Source: Allodiplogaster sudhausi (lineage: Eukaryota; Nematoda; Chromadorea; Rhabditida; Diplogasteridae). Taken from it: a stretch of DNA of 64,000 nucleotides. Shown piece after piece: positions 43,325-55,916 of the stretch (its first letter is position 1; every line of letters begins with the position of its first letter). Location of the stretch: positions 1,241,001 to 1,305,000 of the forward strand of contig CALZFC010000257.1 of assembly GCA_945643635.1 (NCBI GenBank), read 5' to 3'. A program made the position numbers and the translations under genes. A model generated the notes under the pieces. It was not told the origin of the DNA. It saw only the letters and a list, made by a program, of their open reading frames with translations, and searched no databases.

Positions 43325-44850
43325 AGCCTCCCCTTGGCGGCGACGACCACGCGCGGACACGAGAAGGGTTTTGGTCAACCACGACTATGACGTCTCATCG
43401 AGCTCGAAGGCTTCGAACGCACGAGATGGCGGAGGAGGAAGAGGATGAGGAGAGGAGAGAGTGGGAGGAGAAGCGATCGACGAGAGAGCATCGGATAGGG
43501 GAGAGAGGAGAGAAGCAGACGACACCGGATCGTACTAAATCACTACTTTGCTGAAGCGTTCAGGTAGATGAATCTTTAAAATCATAATTGTCAGTTGCCA
43601 ATATTCCGTTGGAGAGTTGCTTATATGAATTTTTTTTAAATTATGTCTGGCGGGCAGTTTCCTCTTGGCATATCGTCTCTTCCTACTCCCTTCTTTCCCT
43701 TTCTCTTTCTACTCTCTCTCTCTCTCTCCCGCTCTCCTCCCCGTCTTGTTCACTCTCTTCCTCTTCTTCAGTCTCTCCTCCATCCTCGTCAAAATCGACT
43801 GATTTCCAAAGAATTATTGATTGATTTCCAGAAATATGCCTTTGCCCGATCTCAGTATAACTTGATGCGAATAATTGTGATTCGTAGATGACAATTAGAA
43901 ATAAAGGCCTCCGAAGCTTCCGCACACGAATTAGCGATCTCAACAAATGAAGAGAGCTTATGGAGGAATGATGCAACGATAAACCGCCGTAGAGTATAAA
44001 AATGAGACTTATTACTCAAGAAAAACAAAGAGAGCGAATCGCTGCCAAGAAAACGTTGACTTTATATGATGAATCTCTGTAAGGGAAAAGCACCGTGCAG
44101 CCTCACTTTGCATGAAGACGAGGCAGAGAGATGCATATCATACGAGAAGACATTCTTAGATTCGCTGACAGCTTGGTTACAATAAAAACGAAATCACAGT
44201 CTTTTCTTGTTGAGTCCCTCTAATTTGCATGTTCTCTCGTAGTTTTATTTGAGAAAACGAACGACAATTATTTCGCTTGTCCTATTTGGTTGCAGCAGCG
44301 TTTTAGTGAGCACCTACATAGAACTAGGTTTTACGGAAACAATTGTTTAAAAAAAAAACAAATTTTTTCGTATATTTTGTGTCATGAGCAGCATAATTCA
44401 CGAAATGTAAGAGGCCAAACTGTTTCGAAATAAAATATATTATTATTGCCGCGTGCTCACAAAGTAGAAGAGTGCGTGCTCGCATGAGGAGTGGAGAACA
44501 GGGTTTGCAAAAAGAAGTTCCATCAGCCGGCCGCAGAGGACACTTGACGTTACATGAGCATTCTTGGATTTGGTGCCTACGAAAATTACGTCTTGAGATT
44601 TCCACGACGAAACGTGCAAGGACGGTGAAATGAGTTGGTGAGAGAGCGAGAGAGAAAAGTTGATTGAAACTATAAGAAGATCACGTGCTTTAATAATGAA
44701 TTATGAGCATAACCAGCTCAAAATATAGCCATTGTGTTAATAATTCAATGCATTTTCCCATATCATATTCGTATTAGAACTGGCAGCTCTTCATGGGCTT
44801 AAAAATATACTTGATAAATTAGCTCCTGGTCGTATTTATTCCTGCAATGC
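43325..44850 (+). repeat. 1.53-kb direct duplication, copy 2
   Basis: Second copy of 41523-43050. It continues past the shared end into AT-rich J-like sequence (CTCTGGTCGTAATTGTCGGG) to about 44940. Between 44940 and 45400 I see nothing recognisable. Confidence 0.9.
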
Positions 44851-45399
44851 CTATAATAAAAAAAGTCGTCGAACGTCGTCCTCATCCAATTTTAACTTTT
44901 AATGCTCTGGTCGTAATTGTCGGGTTGATTTTAATTTACTAATACAGAATAAACAAAAAAAACTATCATGAATTCTCTCTCTATCTGTTATTCCTTAATT
45001 TTCTCATTCAAGAGATATTTCTTAACTGCTCTCAATCCATTCTAATATAAATAATCAATAGATGACTCTAATGTTGCACGATCGACAGTGCTTCAGGTAA
45101 ACTAGCTGTTCTCTTCTTATCCTCTTATTTCTACTTTCTTTGCATAAACCATTTTATTAAAGATAAAGAATCTTAAAACTGACAGGCTGTCGAAATCGGC
45201 TGCAACCTTGGTGGCTCTTTACTTCGCAGCAAAAAACAAGGTGCATAAACTAGTGCAAAGTTAATTCAATTATATAGATTTTCCATACTATGTTTAAATG
45301 CTTTAATTGAATATAAAAAATTCACATCCATTAAATGTTTTCAGGTTTATTTATTTACCACTCCTGCTTTATCTCTCAGGCTTTCTTGTTTTCCTCAGT

Positions 45400-45480
45400 T
45401 TCTCTCTCTTTCTCTCTCTCACTCTCTCTCTCTCTCGCTTTCTCTCTTTCTCTCTCTTTCTCTCTTTCTTTCTTTCTCCC
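45400..45480 (+). repeat. CT array with GC-rich flank
   Basis: CT-rich run followed at 45505-45610 by a GC-richer block (GGCCGGAACGGTCCGCC; CAGGTCCCGGCCGGG) that I do not recognise. Confidence 0.7.
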
Positions 45481-45769
45481 TTTTCGTTGCTCATTGGTCA
45501 TTGAGGGCCGGAACGGTCCGCCACGATGGCGACAGGTCCCGGCCGGGAGATACAATGGTAGATTAGCTGAAAATAAACTAGGTATTCTTATGGTTAGTGG
45601 CATGAGCTCAACGCTGTCAAGAAGGAATCGTTATGGTAAATAGCAGCAAAGACTATACAAGTTTTAATGTAATGAAAACCAACTGCCATTTCAGAGAAAC
45701 ACCGAATCAACTTCTCATGTGAGCACATAGTACATTCTTATGCTTTCTGTGCGCACTCTAAAAATTATA

Positions 45770-46113
45770 TACCATATTTTCTCTATTAGTGCCCCCGGGG
45801 GTACTATTTTTCAATACTCTTGAGGGAGGGAGGGGCACTATTAGAGGGGGGCACTATTTTTCAATGTGATTGACTAAACGGTTTCTAACAACATTAAATC
45901 CTTAAAAATAAGAGAATTATAGCTCGGCTTCAATGGAAATCACTGGAATTTCCTTTTTACCGTATATGTTAAATCAATTTACGATCAGTTCATTGGGAAG
46001 AGCGTTCCATGTCTCCAGAATCCATTCGAGGTACGTCTGGAACCGAGGCATTTTCAAGGGGGAGGGGGGTACTATTAGAGGGGGGGAGGGGGTTCTAAAA
46101 GAGAAATTACGTA
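45770..46113. mobile_element. Module T TIR element, copy 3
   Basis: Left end TACCATATTTTCTCTATTAG, right end TAAAAGAGAAATTACGTA. It has the same interior blocks as 22483-22929 (TTCAATGTGATT; TTCATTGGGAA-AGC-TTCCATG; CCATTCGAGGTAC). It is about 100 nt shorter than copy 2. Confidence 0.7.
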
Positions 46114-46329
46114 AAAGGTTTTTTAGAAGGTGCCTCTTCACTAAGTCTTACGGCCATTAAGTCACACGAATAGTAACTTAAGTTCCTAACTCTTAAGATA
46201 CTAAGTGTTGATGCCCTAACCTTTATGACTTAAGTCCCAACTCTTGTTCATTAAGTGACGCTAGCAATGTACTCGCAGAACTGTTCGTGCTCGGTATTTT
46301 CTTTAAAAAAAATTCTTATCTGTATCGTG

Positions 46330-46545
46330 ACATGTGACGAGATAAAGAGAATCTTGCTGCTGACCCCCTGGCGGTGACGGCCACGCGTGGATAAGAGACC
46401 GGATATGTTCGACGTCGACGATGATTTCCTCTTCGAGGTCTCTAAAAAGAAGATGGAGGACGAGATGCACTTGTCGCATCGTTCCAATCAAGATGTTGGA
46501 ATAATGAAAAAGGATAGCTATTGAAATTGCCAAGCAAATCAAATT
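46330..46545 (+). repeat. Module H-like block
   Basis: CCCCTGGCGGTGACGGCCACGCGTGG corresponds to CCCTTGGCGGCGACGACCAC at 41529 and 43331. A plus frame reads MFDVDDDFLFEVSKKKMEDE before a stop. The end (AATAATGAAAAAGGATAGCTATTG) matches 12800-12830. It supports H being a decayed coding segment. Between 46545 and 46930 the sequence is unrecognised. Confidence 0.5.
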
Positions 46546-46929
46546 TGTCTCATACATATATTATTAAAGGAAGTATCCGACGAATAATTATACAGTAGCG
46601 CTAGAGAACCACTTTGAATGCGCGCGCTCATAAAGTTGCCTGTCGCTCGGTCGAGAGAGCGTGTGAAATAGGATGGCGGCTCTGACCTACCGTAGCTAAT
46701 TCTCTACCCGCCAGTTTTCGCGTTACTATTGCTCTGAAAGTAATGGAAGAAAATCGCTCAAACTTTCTGGAGATATGTTTTACGAGCAGATGAATTTATC
46801 CACATAGAAGAAAACATAGGTTAATTATTCCCCGGATACCTCCTTTAATACTATTTCCGGCCGAATAATGTTCAGCGGGACTGAACATTGAATTTCATTG
46901 TAAATTCACATTTATTACTGGAAAATAAC

Positions 46930-47215
46930 GAGATTGCATCATTGCCAAGAAAACGTTGACTTTATATGATTAAGCTCTGTAGGCCAAAAGCACCAGGCAG
47001 CCTCACTTTGCTTGAGCGCTGCTGACATGAGGACGAGTCAGAGAGATGCATAGCATACATATGTGAAGACACCCCTAGATTCAAACCGCGCCGTGTACGG
47101 CTTCTTCAGCGCGAAGAGACGAGTCGACGGGCGTCCTGTCATGGGCTGAGCGGCAACCACCAGCCGAGCGGATGGCCGACGGCGGCATCTCTTTGATGTT
47201 CTTTGATGCTCAGAA
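46930..47215 (-). repeat. A core then P
   Basis: A core at 46945-47045 (AAAAGCACCAGGCAGCCTCA, the short-loop variant shared with the 42-44-kb duplication). A P-like block follows (GCGCGAAGAGACGAGTCGAC; GCGGCATCTCTTTGATGTTC). The stretch 47215-47390 is AT/CT-rich. Confidence 0.65.
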
Positions 47216-47389
47216 CTTGCCCTTGTATAGTCAATATTAGATATTGATACAATATTCTAAAAGGTTTACTTTATTAAATAATGTAATTTAAATTGCAAGT
47301 TACCTTGTTTCTCTCTCTCTCTATTTCTCTCTCTTTCTCGCCCTCTCGGTTTTACGAACACCTCGAAGAGCTGATCATGAGCTCCCCCA

Positions 47390-47534
47390 AATATAATTTA
47401 TTTTATTTTATTTTATTTTTGTCCTCCAATATTTCTCCTTCTTGTTCTTCGCTATAGTCTCTCCCTCCCCCGCAGTTCAGACGTATTTTTTCTAATATTT
47501 TGTCAAAATGTTTTGACAAAATATTAGAAAAAAT
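47390..47534. repeat. F end forming a 24-bp-arm palindrome
   Basis: The F end (CCCCCGCAGTTCAGACGTAT, CTAATATTTTGTCAAAA) is followed after TG by its exact inverted copy: arms 47485-47508 and 47511-47534. Confidence 0.8.
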
Positions 47535-47554
47535 GCCACAGCGAAACATCATTT

Positions 47555-47650
47555 TCAAGAAGATGCTGACTCAATATCATGAATCTATGCATGCGAAAAG
47601 CACCGGGCAGAACTCGCCGCAGTCTCACTTTTCATGAACGCTGCTGACGG
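47555..47650 (-). repeat. Module A core
   Basis: A consensus core (AAAAGCACCGGGCAGAACTC; TCACTTTTCATGAACGCTGC). The stretch 47650-47885 appears unique and holds no gene. Confidence 0.75.
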
Positions 47651-47885
47651 GAACTGTCAGAAACCCTAAATTCCAAAAATTCTGATATTTTGCATATGGA
47701 TAGGCCATCACATTGGATGGTTCGGAATGAAAAAATTAGGATCCGAATCCCTCTAGAAAAGTTTTTAGACCCATTTAAAGATGTGTGAAAATCACATTCA
47801 TATGTGAGCTGCCACGTTAATAAACGTTTCACACCTTAAAACATGAGAGATTGGTGCAGTGGGGATTTTTTTTTGTTGAGAATAA

Positions 47886-49340
47886 CTATTCGCCACCAAC
47901 TTTCAGAACATTGGATCTACAACTAAGTCTTCTTCGTCGTACAACGAACTCATGAGAGAATACGGACGAGTATAAATTTATGTACATTATATATAAATAT
48001 ATGTATTATACATAATATACCCACATTTAGCTTTTCTGCATATATATATTTTTTCATTTGATTATATAAAAAATACATTTACATTTGTCTGTAGATAGCT
48101 ATCACGATCTCATTTTATGCCTACCATTAGCTCTGCTTTTTGATGTTTTTGTATACAAAGTTAATTTACAACAATTTTTTGATGTTTGTACACATAAATG
48201 ACTGTAAGAACAGAGCTTTTTTAAAATTAATTCATTTTTTTCACTTGCATAACAATGAACAACAACTACCGAATGCCACGCGAAATGAAAAATATTTGGA
48301 GATCATTTCGCATGTGAAATCCACCGTCTAATCAACATCTCATTGTCAGTATTATTTCACTTGATATTGCCAATTATTTTAGGACTGCAGTAGTATTTAT
48401 TATATACTTACATCTAATATGTCCCCAAAATTGCGCTAGAAGAGTGAAAGATATCCATCACCTTCAATCTCTCTTTCTTGGTAGCACGATCACCGCCTCT
48501 TCCACTAGTATTTCTTTCTCTGTTCGTCTTGCAGCTCTCTTCTCTCTCGTCCTCGTTCTAGTGTCTCCCGCCACCGACTCGGGTCCCGGCACGGCGACCC
48601 TGGACGATGACGACGACGTCCTCTGCATGACATCCTGTCTCATGTATGCCTTCTATTTCACGGCTTCATACCATGAAACGAAAGATACGTAAATTTCTTC
48701 CAAGAAGTTACATGGAACATTAACAAATGAACTAACCAGTAGATTCCAACAAATGAGCATTTCGAATAAGAAAAATTAGATAAAATTGTTCTTGTTATTT
48801 TATTATTATTAAAACATTCCGAAGTCATAACGTGCGATCGAACAAATGTATTAACAGGCCGCTGAGATAGAAACCAACGACTCCGGATCTATACACTATT
48901 GAAGATTTATTGGAATATCATTTTTGGAGCATATAAAGTATTTGTCAATTTCATAAATTAGTGGCCTGGTGGCAAGTGCCCACTACGTCACCCAGCCCGT
49001 TGAACATCAAAGAAGCCAAGTATTCATCATTGTTTTTCCATCGTTTTTTTTTTCAACACATCTGACAATGAGACTTATTTATTACAAATATGCCATGTTT
49101 TATAACCTGCGTACCAGGTACTAATAAGGAACTCCGGCCCAGGAATGAGCAGTGGCAAAAGAATGCTCGTCTGGAGCTGCTCGGCCGGGCATGGCGGATC
49201 CATCCGGATAAACCCGCCATCCCGGCCATGGCCTGGGCCGGCCCCCAAGACGATCGCAAACCCCTCCGGCTTGGGAGTTGGGGGGGGGGGTCGCAAGCCA
49301 CTCCAGCTTAGCTCACGACCCCCGTTAAAATAAAAATATC
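47886..49340 (+). repeat. Inverted pair 2, left arm
   Basis: Reverse complement of 54333-55847 with scattered substitutions and indels, including a 99-nt gap inside the gene-like segment and a longer G run at 49274. About 5 kb separates the arms. Confidence 0.85.
48444..48692 (+). pseudogene. Gene-like segment, unknown, copy 1
   Basis: Plus frame: MKDIHHLQSLFLGSTITASS, a hydrophobic run (LAALFSLVLVLV), an acidic tract (DDDDDV) and MTSCLMYAFYF, 82 residues. The other strand is also open over the GC-rich part. Compared with the copy at 54990-55337 it lacks 33 codons in frame, right after LVLVLV. I recognise no family. Conservation between copies reflects recent duplication, so coding status is open. 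Confidence 0.3.
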
Positions 49341-49792
49341 TGTTAGTTTTGTGTGAGCTTAAGGTTGCTATCTTTTCGCGCACCCTAGACTAGCCTCCTT
49401 TTTCCATCTTCAGACCATTGATGTGGATAATACCGCGCTGTGATTTTTCAATGAGAGACTTTTGAGACTCATTATCTCTCATCGCCCTACCACCCAGCAC
49501 TTCGAAACAGTGGTGGGCCATTCATTTGTTCTCACTATGGAAAAAAATTTCGATTCTTCCGCCTATTTTTTCAAATTTCGAATATTTTCCCGCAAATTTC
49601 AAACCACAAAAATTAACGTGGAAACACAGCGGTTGCCGGTATCGAGGCGCGCAACCGACACTGGCCGGCCTTTTTGGGCGAAGGCCAGCATCAATGAGAT
49701 GGGAGGAGAGGATTGGGTGCTCATTTTAAAAATGTTCTAGTCCCATGCATGCGAAGCTCCGTCAGAGATAGGGTGCTGCAACCTTCCTACCT

Positions 49793-49826
49793 TCCCATTC
49801 ATTTGTTTCCCAACAAATGAATGGGA
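49793..49826. repeat. 15-bp-arm palindrome
   Basis: TCCCATTCATTTGTT (49793-49807), loop TCCC, then the exact complement (49812-49826). The flanking 49350-49990 sequence is otherwise unrecognised. Confidence 0.7.
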
Positions 49827-49989
49827 CAAGGTCCTGTGTACCATAGCCATCCCATCGCCTCTCATTCTGTTGGTCATAAACCAAATTCAAAAAAGTTATT
49901 TTCCCTGTTCCCAGATATCTCCATTTTTATTAATATCGCTCATATGTTAATTACAGACAATTTGAATCATAATCGCGAGGTTACTTCTT

Positions 49990-50347
<358 letters not shown>

Positions 50348-50540
50348 AATACAAGAGGGGCCCCCGCCAGCACGGCTGGAGGTCGCCGCCGACCCCAAAA
50401 GAGACCGCCAGCGATGGATTTCATCCTCTCGGCTGGTCTCTCAGCCGAATCCGCGCCGAAGCAGCCGCATTTCGTCTAATGAGAAAGTGAAGAATACCAT
50501 TTAATTTATCCTTCTTTTTTTTTCTCAAACAGTTCTTCTT
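50348..50540 (+). repeat. Module F fragment
   Basis: GGGGCCCCCGCCAGCACGGC, GACCGCCAGCGATGG, CCGCGCCGAAGCAGCCGCAT and GAGAAAGTGAAGAAT. It follows the microsatellite with AAGAAGAACAATACAAGAGG. Confidence 0.55.
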
Positions 50541-50639
50541 CTTGTTCTTTTGCAAAACAAGCAAATTATTGGGGGGGAAAGGAGCTAGTAAATTGAGATA
50601 TAAAATACAACTTTATTGATTTTTTTTAAATGTATTTTC

Positions 50640-50822
50640 CTGTCCTGGTTCAACACTTCGAACTTTGCTCGAGCACATGTATCACTGAGATTCACTCTCT
50701 CTCTGTCTCTCTCTCAGTTTCTCTCTTTCTCTCTCTCTGTCTCTCTCTCAGTTTCTCTCTTTCTCTCTCTCTGTCTCTCTCTCAGTTTCTCTCTTTCTCT
50801 CTCTCTGTCTCTGGCTCTCTCT

Positions 50823-50869
<47 letters not shown>

Positions 50870-50887
50870 CCTCTCTCTCTCTCTCTT

Positions 50888-50943
<56 letters not shown>

Positions 50944-51050
50944 AAAACCCGGAATACAGCAGCCGTGGCAATGACAACACGAGCGAGAGATTACTTTTTA
51001 TTTTTAATATTTTACACTAAACGACGGGGTGTTGTAAATTCAGTCAACAT
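50640..51050 (+). repeat. L fragment joined to G
   Basis: L (CTTCGAACTTTGCTCGAGCA; CACTGAGATTC) leads straight into a G CT array (50695-50941) and tail (AATACAGCAGCCGTGGCAAT). The CT array holds three identical tandem blocks built on CAGTTTCTCTCTTTCTCTCT. Confidence 0.65.
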
Positions 51051-51109
51051 TATGCAATAGTCTATTGCCGGTAATAAGAAGAGGACAACAATTTGTGGCA
51101 CTTTTATTT

Positions 51110-51261
51110 TATCCTATTCCGTTTGCAAGAATAAATACGACCAGGAGCTTATATCGCGAAAGAACAACCATTTTCTTACGAATCGGATAAGGGAATATGG
51201 GAAAATTCATGGAGAATAACAAAATAAAACTTACAGTATTCGATAGAGAGCCCGAAAAATG

Positions 51262-51314
<53 letters not shown>

Positions 51315-51674
51315 TGCTAGTGGAAAACCGGTCAACATGGAGAAAAACCAATTCGGTGAAACTTGTGCTGTTTGCTGATTACACGTCCAATGAGGAAATG
51401 ATGAACATGATTAATATAAAATGTATATATAGATGGGTGCAAAGGTTCGACAATCAGCATTCCAAACATCATCGTGTATTTATTGACATATACCTAATAA
51501 ACCACCGGGATGCAATTACAATAGTCTGCTTTAAAAAAACTTACTTTCATAATTGCTGAAATATGCTTTATCTGTTTTTATAAAATAGTTTGCATGAAAT
51601 CGAAGAAGACATCTCAGTTGACACGTGAAGCGGGCATTTGAATATGTAGCGGAAAGTAAAACAGAGCAAGGAAC

Positions 51675-51725
<51 letters not shown>

Positions 51726-51730
51726 GGGTC
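51110..51730. repeat. J, GA array and inverted B
   Basis: J (CCGTTTGCAAGAATAAATACG) at 51110-51215. (GA)n at 51265-51315. An inverted B (AATAAACCACCGGGATGCAA) at 51480-51640. (GA)n at 51680-51722. Confidence 0.6.
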
Positions 51731-51829
51731 TCTCTCTCTCCTTATCTCTCAATCTGTCTCTATCTCCCTTTCTTCAATTATATCTCCCGTAGTCACTTCT
51801 CTTCTCCTCTTTCTCATTAGCTGTTCTGC

Positions 51830-52100
51830 TTTTCCTATACCTAAATGCAGGACTCTCTTGTCACTTCGTCCCTCTTTGATGCGGGACCGTTCTCTCATCA
51901 AACAAACACAAAAACTACGAATTATGGTCACGAGATTTGTTTTTTTCATGGCGAAAGCGAATCGCGCCGCCTTCATAGTCCTTGCACGTGCGGACATTGA
52001 AATCGCAAATGAAGTTGTCGTGGACTCTGTTCCGGGCGGCGCTCTCTCTCTCTCACCCAAAAAAGAATGGCTTGAAACATCAATTGTTTCACATCAAAAC
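51830..52100 (+). repeat. Module N and GC-rich patch
   Basis: N (CTAAATGCAGGACTCTCTTG; GATGCGGGACCGTTCTCTCA) at 51830-51960, then an unrecognised GC-richer patch (TGTTCCGGGCGGCGCTCTC). Between 52100 and 52470 the sequence is AT-rich with nothing recognised. Confidence 0.55.
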
Positions 52101-52599
52101 GAAAACAATATTGATTGAGAGAAGGTGAAACAGCGCATGTTCAAGATGTGCGAAGGAGAGGTCGGCTGTTATTTTATTAATTATATAGTTTTCTTTATTA
52201 ATCGTTATTGAATTCGAATGAGGATTTTGAGCCAATGATTTATCGATATAGTGTTGTCTGATTCCTGTGGAATGCCAATAGTTATTTCATCTCATTACAT
52301 TTTACATAAATTTAAAATTCACCGTGCAACTACTAACAAACATAGAAATAAATGAATAAATATAATTTATAAATAATACATAAAAATTTATAATATATAC
52401 GCCCAACATTTCAGGGACATAAATTTATAAGATTAATTAGATTAATTTAAATAATTTCAGTTGGAATTTGTTCGATATTAGGCACTTTTACGCAGTTTCT
52501 TGTGTTTGTCAGGGTGGTTTTTGAAATGCTGAAGAAGTACATACAGTCCGATTTTAAAAAGAATCTGAAATGACCGTTTAAAAATGAATTCTTCCGGTT

Positions 52600-52755
52600 T
52601 TAGGAGCCCATGGACGAGAAGAGAGCAGGAGGAGTAGGGAGTAGAGGAGGCAGCGCGAAACGATATGCCAAGAGGAAGAGGCGCGCCAGATGCCCGCCTG
52701 ATATAATTTATTAAAAATTTCATATAAGCAACTCTCCAACGGAATATTGGCAACT
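52600..52755 (-). repeat. Diverged partial copy of the 1.53-kb duplication
   Basis: On the minus strand GTTGCCAATATTCCGTTGGAG, GTTGCTTATATGAAATTTTT, CGGGCATCTGGCGCGCCTCTTC and TCTTGGCATATCG match 41795-41885 and 43595-43685. An older, third copy. Confidence 0.65.
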
Positions 52756-53010
52756 GACAATTTTGATTTTAAGAGAGATAGAGAGAGAGAGAGACAGAGA
52801 GAGACAGTGGCAGAAAGAGAGAGACAGAGAGAGAGAGACAGAGAGAGAGAGACAGTGGCAGAAAGAGAGAGAGAGAGTGAGAGAGAGACAGAGAGAGTGA
52901 GAGATGGAGAGAAAGAAGAAGAATATTTTAATTTCAAATTAATATTATTTAATTATGTTTTCAATAAATATTTATTTTTTTTCATACAAAAAGACTATTT
53001 AAATTAATAA
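52756..53010 (-). repeat. Module G (inverted), without tail
   Basis: A GA array (CT on minus) at 52766-52915 built of a tandem 52-nt block (GACAGTGGCAGAAAGAGAG), plus the AT-rich G lead. Confidence 0.65.
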
Positions 53011-53084
53011 TTACGATTTTTATTACTTAATTTTATAAAAAAAAATTTAAAGCCTAAAATTAGTTTACAATGCAGTTGCACTTG

Positions 53085-53790
53085 AAAATGGCTGATCGGA
53101 TCAAAGAAATTCATGAACAACAAAAGAGAAAGCTACATAATTACTTGGCAGGATATGCGAACAGGCGCTTTTCTGCCGAATCTCAGTGATAAATGTGCTC
53201 GAGCAAAGCAAGAAGCGTTGATGAGGAAGACTACTATAGATATAACTACACATTATCAAATTCCAATAAATCAACATATTTATCACAAACTCGAGATAAC
53301 ACTATGTATATTCACCAATTCACCACGTTCACCGCGAATTATGAACGAGTGAATCGGAATATCTGAATTGAACATCCGTGGTTTTATAAGCGAGAGAGAA
53401 AAAGGAATGTTAGCTCGTAATATAAGTTAAATTAAACTCGCGAGGGCACTGAAAAATTGCTCCCCCGGGGGCACGAATAGAGAACATAAGGTATGTACTA
53501 TGTACTTCAGGCATTCGCCGAGAATACAAAAGTCGAAGGCTTTGTAGAAATTCGAACTCGCATTCTTAGGGAGTCTCTCGGGGACACTTTTTAATATGCT
53601 ATTTATCTCTCTGACTCGTCCTCACCATCAGCAGCGCTCACGCAAAGTGAGAATGCGGTGAGTTTTTCCCCGTGCTTTTCACTTGCACAGATTCATGATA
53701 TGGAGCCAATATTTTCTTGCTAATGATGCGGTAACGGTACTGAATAGAGAAATAAATAATAAATTACGATCGAATGCAATGAAGCTCTTT
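53085..53790 (-). repeat. L, T fragment and A, inverted block
   Basis: Inverted L (53090-53230), T fragment (53285-53490, with CCCCCGGGGGCACGAATAGAGAA) and A (53500-53790) in the same relative order as 20000-20560. The A core has the same unusual TTTTTCCCCGTGC variant, so the two blocks share a recent ancestor. Confidence 0.75.
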
Positions 53791-53929
53791 GATTACACGT
53801 CCAATGAGGGAAAAATGAACAATTGGAATGAAAATTAGATATAGATAATTCTGCACAGGGGAAAATTACCAGCAGAATGATGAGAACCAATTACGATTTT
53901 GTTTAATCAATTAACAGCATTGTTGGACA

Positions 53930-54070
53930 AAGTTTCAGTTTCTCATCAGCACTTCAAACTTCTTTTTCTCCACTGGTCATAATTGTCGGGTTTCTCTTCT
54001 TGCACATTTTTGGTGCAATAACTTAAGCTTTTCAAAATCTGTATCTATTGCTGACGACAAGCCAAATGTG
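53930..54070 (-). repeat. J fragment
   Basis: CTGGTCATAATTGTCGGGTT and GGTGCAATAACTTAAGCTTTTC, as in J. The stretch 54070-54330 is AT-rich. Confidence 0.45.
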
Positions 54071-54332
54071 GAAAAGATTAGCACTATTAATAAAAAAGAG
54101 GAAAATTCATTCCAGAAGAAATAGTTGGGCGCAGGACATTTCATGTATATAAATGAAAGTCTTACTACATCTACATATTTGTGAAGAAATTTATAATTAT
54201 GAGAAATTGATACATAATTTGTCTATGCATTATTATTTTTGTTTTTTTTTACCCTCTCACTCTTACTTTTTCCCCTTCATTCGCTTGCAACATCACAGTT
54301 TTAATATTTATTTACTCTTATGTCAGCCCCCA

Positions 54333-55847
54333 CAGACGTTAAATTTTTAACTGGGGTCGTATGCCAAGCTGGAGTGGCTTGCGACCCCCTCCCAACTCCC
54401 AAGCCGGAGGGGTTTGCGATACCCCTTCGTCTTGGGGGCCGGCCCAGGCCATGGCCGGGATGGCGGGTTTATCCGGATGGATCCGTCATGCCCGGCCGAG
54501 CAGCTCCAGACGAGCATTCTTTTGCCACTGCTCATTCCTGGGCCGGAGTTCCTTATTAGTACCTGGTACGCAGGTTATAAAACATGGAATATTTGTAATA
54601 AATAAGTCTCATTGTCAGATGTGTTGAAAAAAAAAACGATGGAAAAACAATGATGAATACTTGGCTTCTTTGATGTTCAACGGGCTGGGTGACGTAGTGG
54701 GCACTTGCCACCAGGCCACTAATTTATGAAATTGACAAATACTTTATATGCTCCAAAAATGATATTCCAATAAATCTTCAATAGTGTATAGATCCCCGGA
54801 GTCGTTGGTTTCTATCTCAGCGGCCTGTTCATACATTTGTTCGATCGCACGTTATGACTTCGGAATGTTTTAATAATAATAAAATAACAAGAACAATTTT
54901 ATCTAATTTTTCTTATTCGAAATGCTCATTCGTTGGAATCTACTGGTTAGTTCATTTGTTAATGTTCCATGTAACTTCTTGGAAGAAATTTACGTATCTT
55001 TCGTTTCATGGTATGAAGCCGTGAAATAGAAGGCATACATGAGACAGGATGTCATGCAGAGGACGTCGTCGTCATCGTCCAGGGTCGCAGTGCCGGGACC
55101 CGAGTCGGTGGCGGGAGATTTGAAAGCGGATTTCGACGACGCCGTCGGGATGGTCAGGGCAACAACACTTTGAATGGGAAACGAGAACTCGGACACGCCA
55201 TTCTGTCTTTTATGTGGCACTAGAACGAGGACGAGAGAGAAGAGAGCTGCAAGACGGACAGAGAAAGAAATACTAGTGGAAGAGGCGGTGATCGTGCTAC
55301 CAAGAAAGAGAGATTGAAGGTGATGGATATCTTTCACTCTTCTAGCGCAATTTTGGGGACATATTAGATGTAAGTATATAATAAATACTACTGCAGTACT
55401 AAAATAATTGGCAATATCAAGTGAAATAATACTGACAATGAGATGTTGATTAGACGGTGGATTTCACATGCGAAATGAGCTCCAAATATTTTTTCATTTC
55501 GCGTGGCATTCGGTAGTCATTCATTGTTTTGTGTCTACAAACACCAAACAAATTTTGTCGATTAACTTTTATATATGTACAAAAACATCAAAAAGCAGAG
55601 CTAACGGTCGGCATCAAATGAGATCGTGATAGCGATTCTACAGACAAATGTAAATGTATTTTTTTTTATCAAATGAAAAAATATATATGCGGAAAAGCTA
55701 AATGTGGGTATATTATGAATAATATATTTATGTATAATGTACATAAATTGAGACTCGTCCGCATTCTCTCATGAGTTCGTTGTTCGACGAAGAAGACTTA
55801 GTTGTAGATCCAATGTTCTGAAAGTTGTTGGCGAATATTTTCTTTTC
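54333..55847 (-). repeat. Inverted pair 2, right arm
   Basis: Reverse complement of 47886-49340. It contains the longer form of the gene-like segment and a shorter G/C run at about 54380. Confidence 0.85.
54990..55337 (-). pseudogene. Gene-like segment, unknown, copy 2
   Basis: 115 residues on the minus strand. It starts and ends as in copy 1, with 33 extra residues after LVLVLV (beginning PHKRQNGVSEF and ending KSAFK). The extra 99 nt lack GT/AG borders, so this is an indel rather than a retained intron. The opposite strand is also open here (DLKADFDDAVGMVRATTL then stop), and I cannot decide which strand, if any, is coding. Confidence 0.3.
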
Positions 55848-55879
55848 CAGCAAAATAATTATTTTCCTCATTATAAAAT

Positions 55880-55916
55880 AAGAATAATAATAATAATAAT
55901 TATTATTATTATTATG
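55880..55916. repeat. (AAT)n/(ATT)n inverted microsatellite
   Basis: AATAATAATAATAATAAT is followed at once by ATTATTATTATTATTATT, forming a perfect foldback. Between 55916 and 56100 nothing else is recognised. Confidence 0.8.

Noticed and set aside
49130..49310. GC-rich frame in inverted pair 2 (and 54360-54540)
   Set aside because: Frames on both strands are open only because of composition; the G-run length change shifts the frame between copies and no family is recognised.
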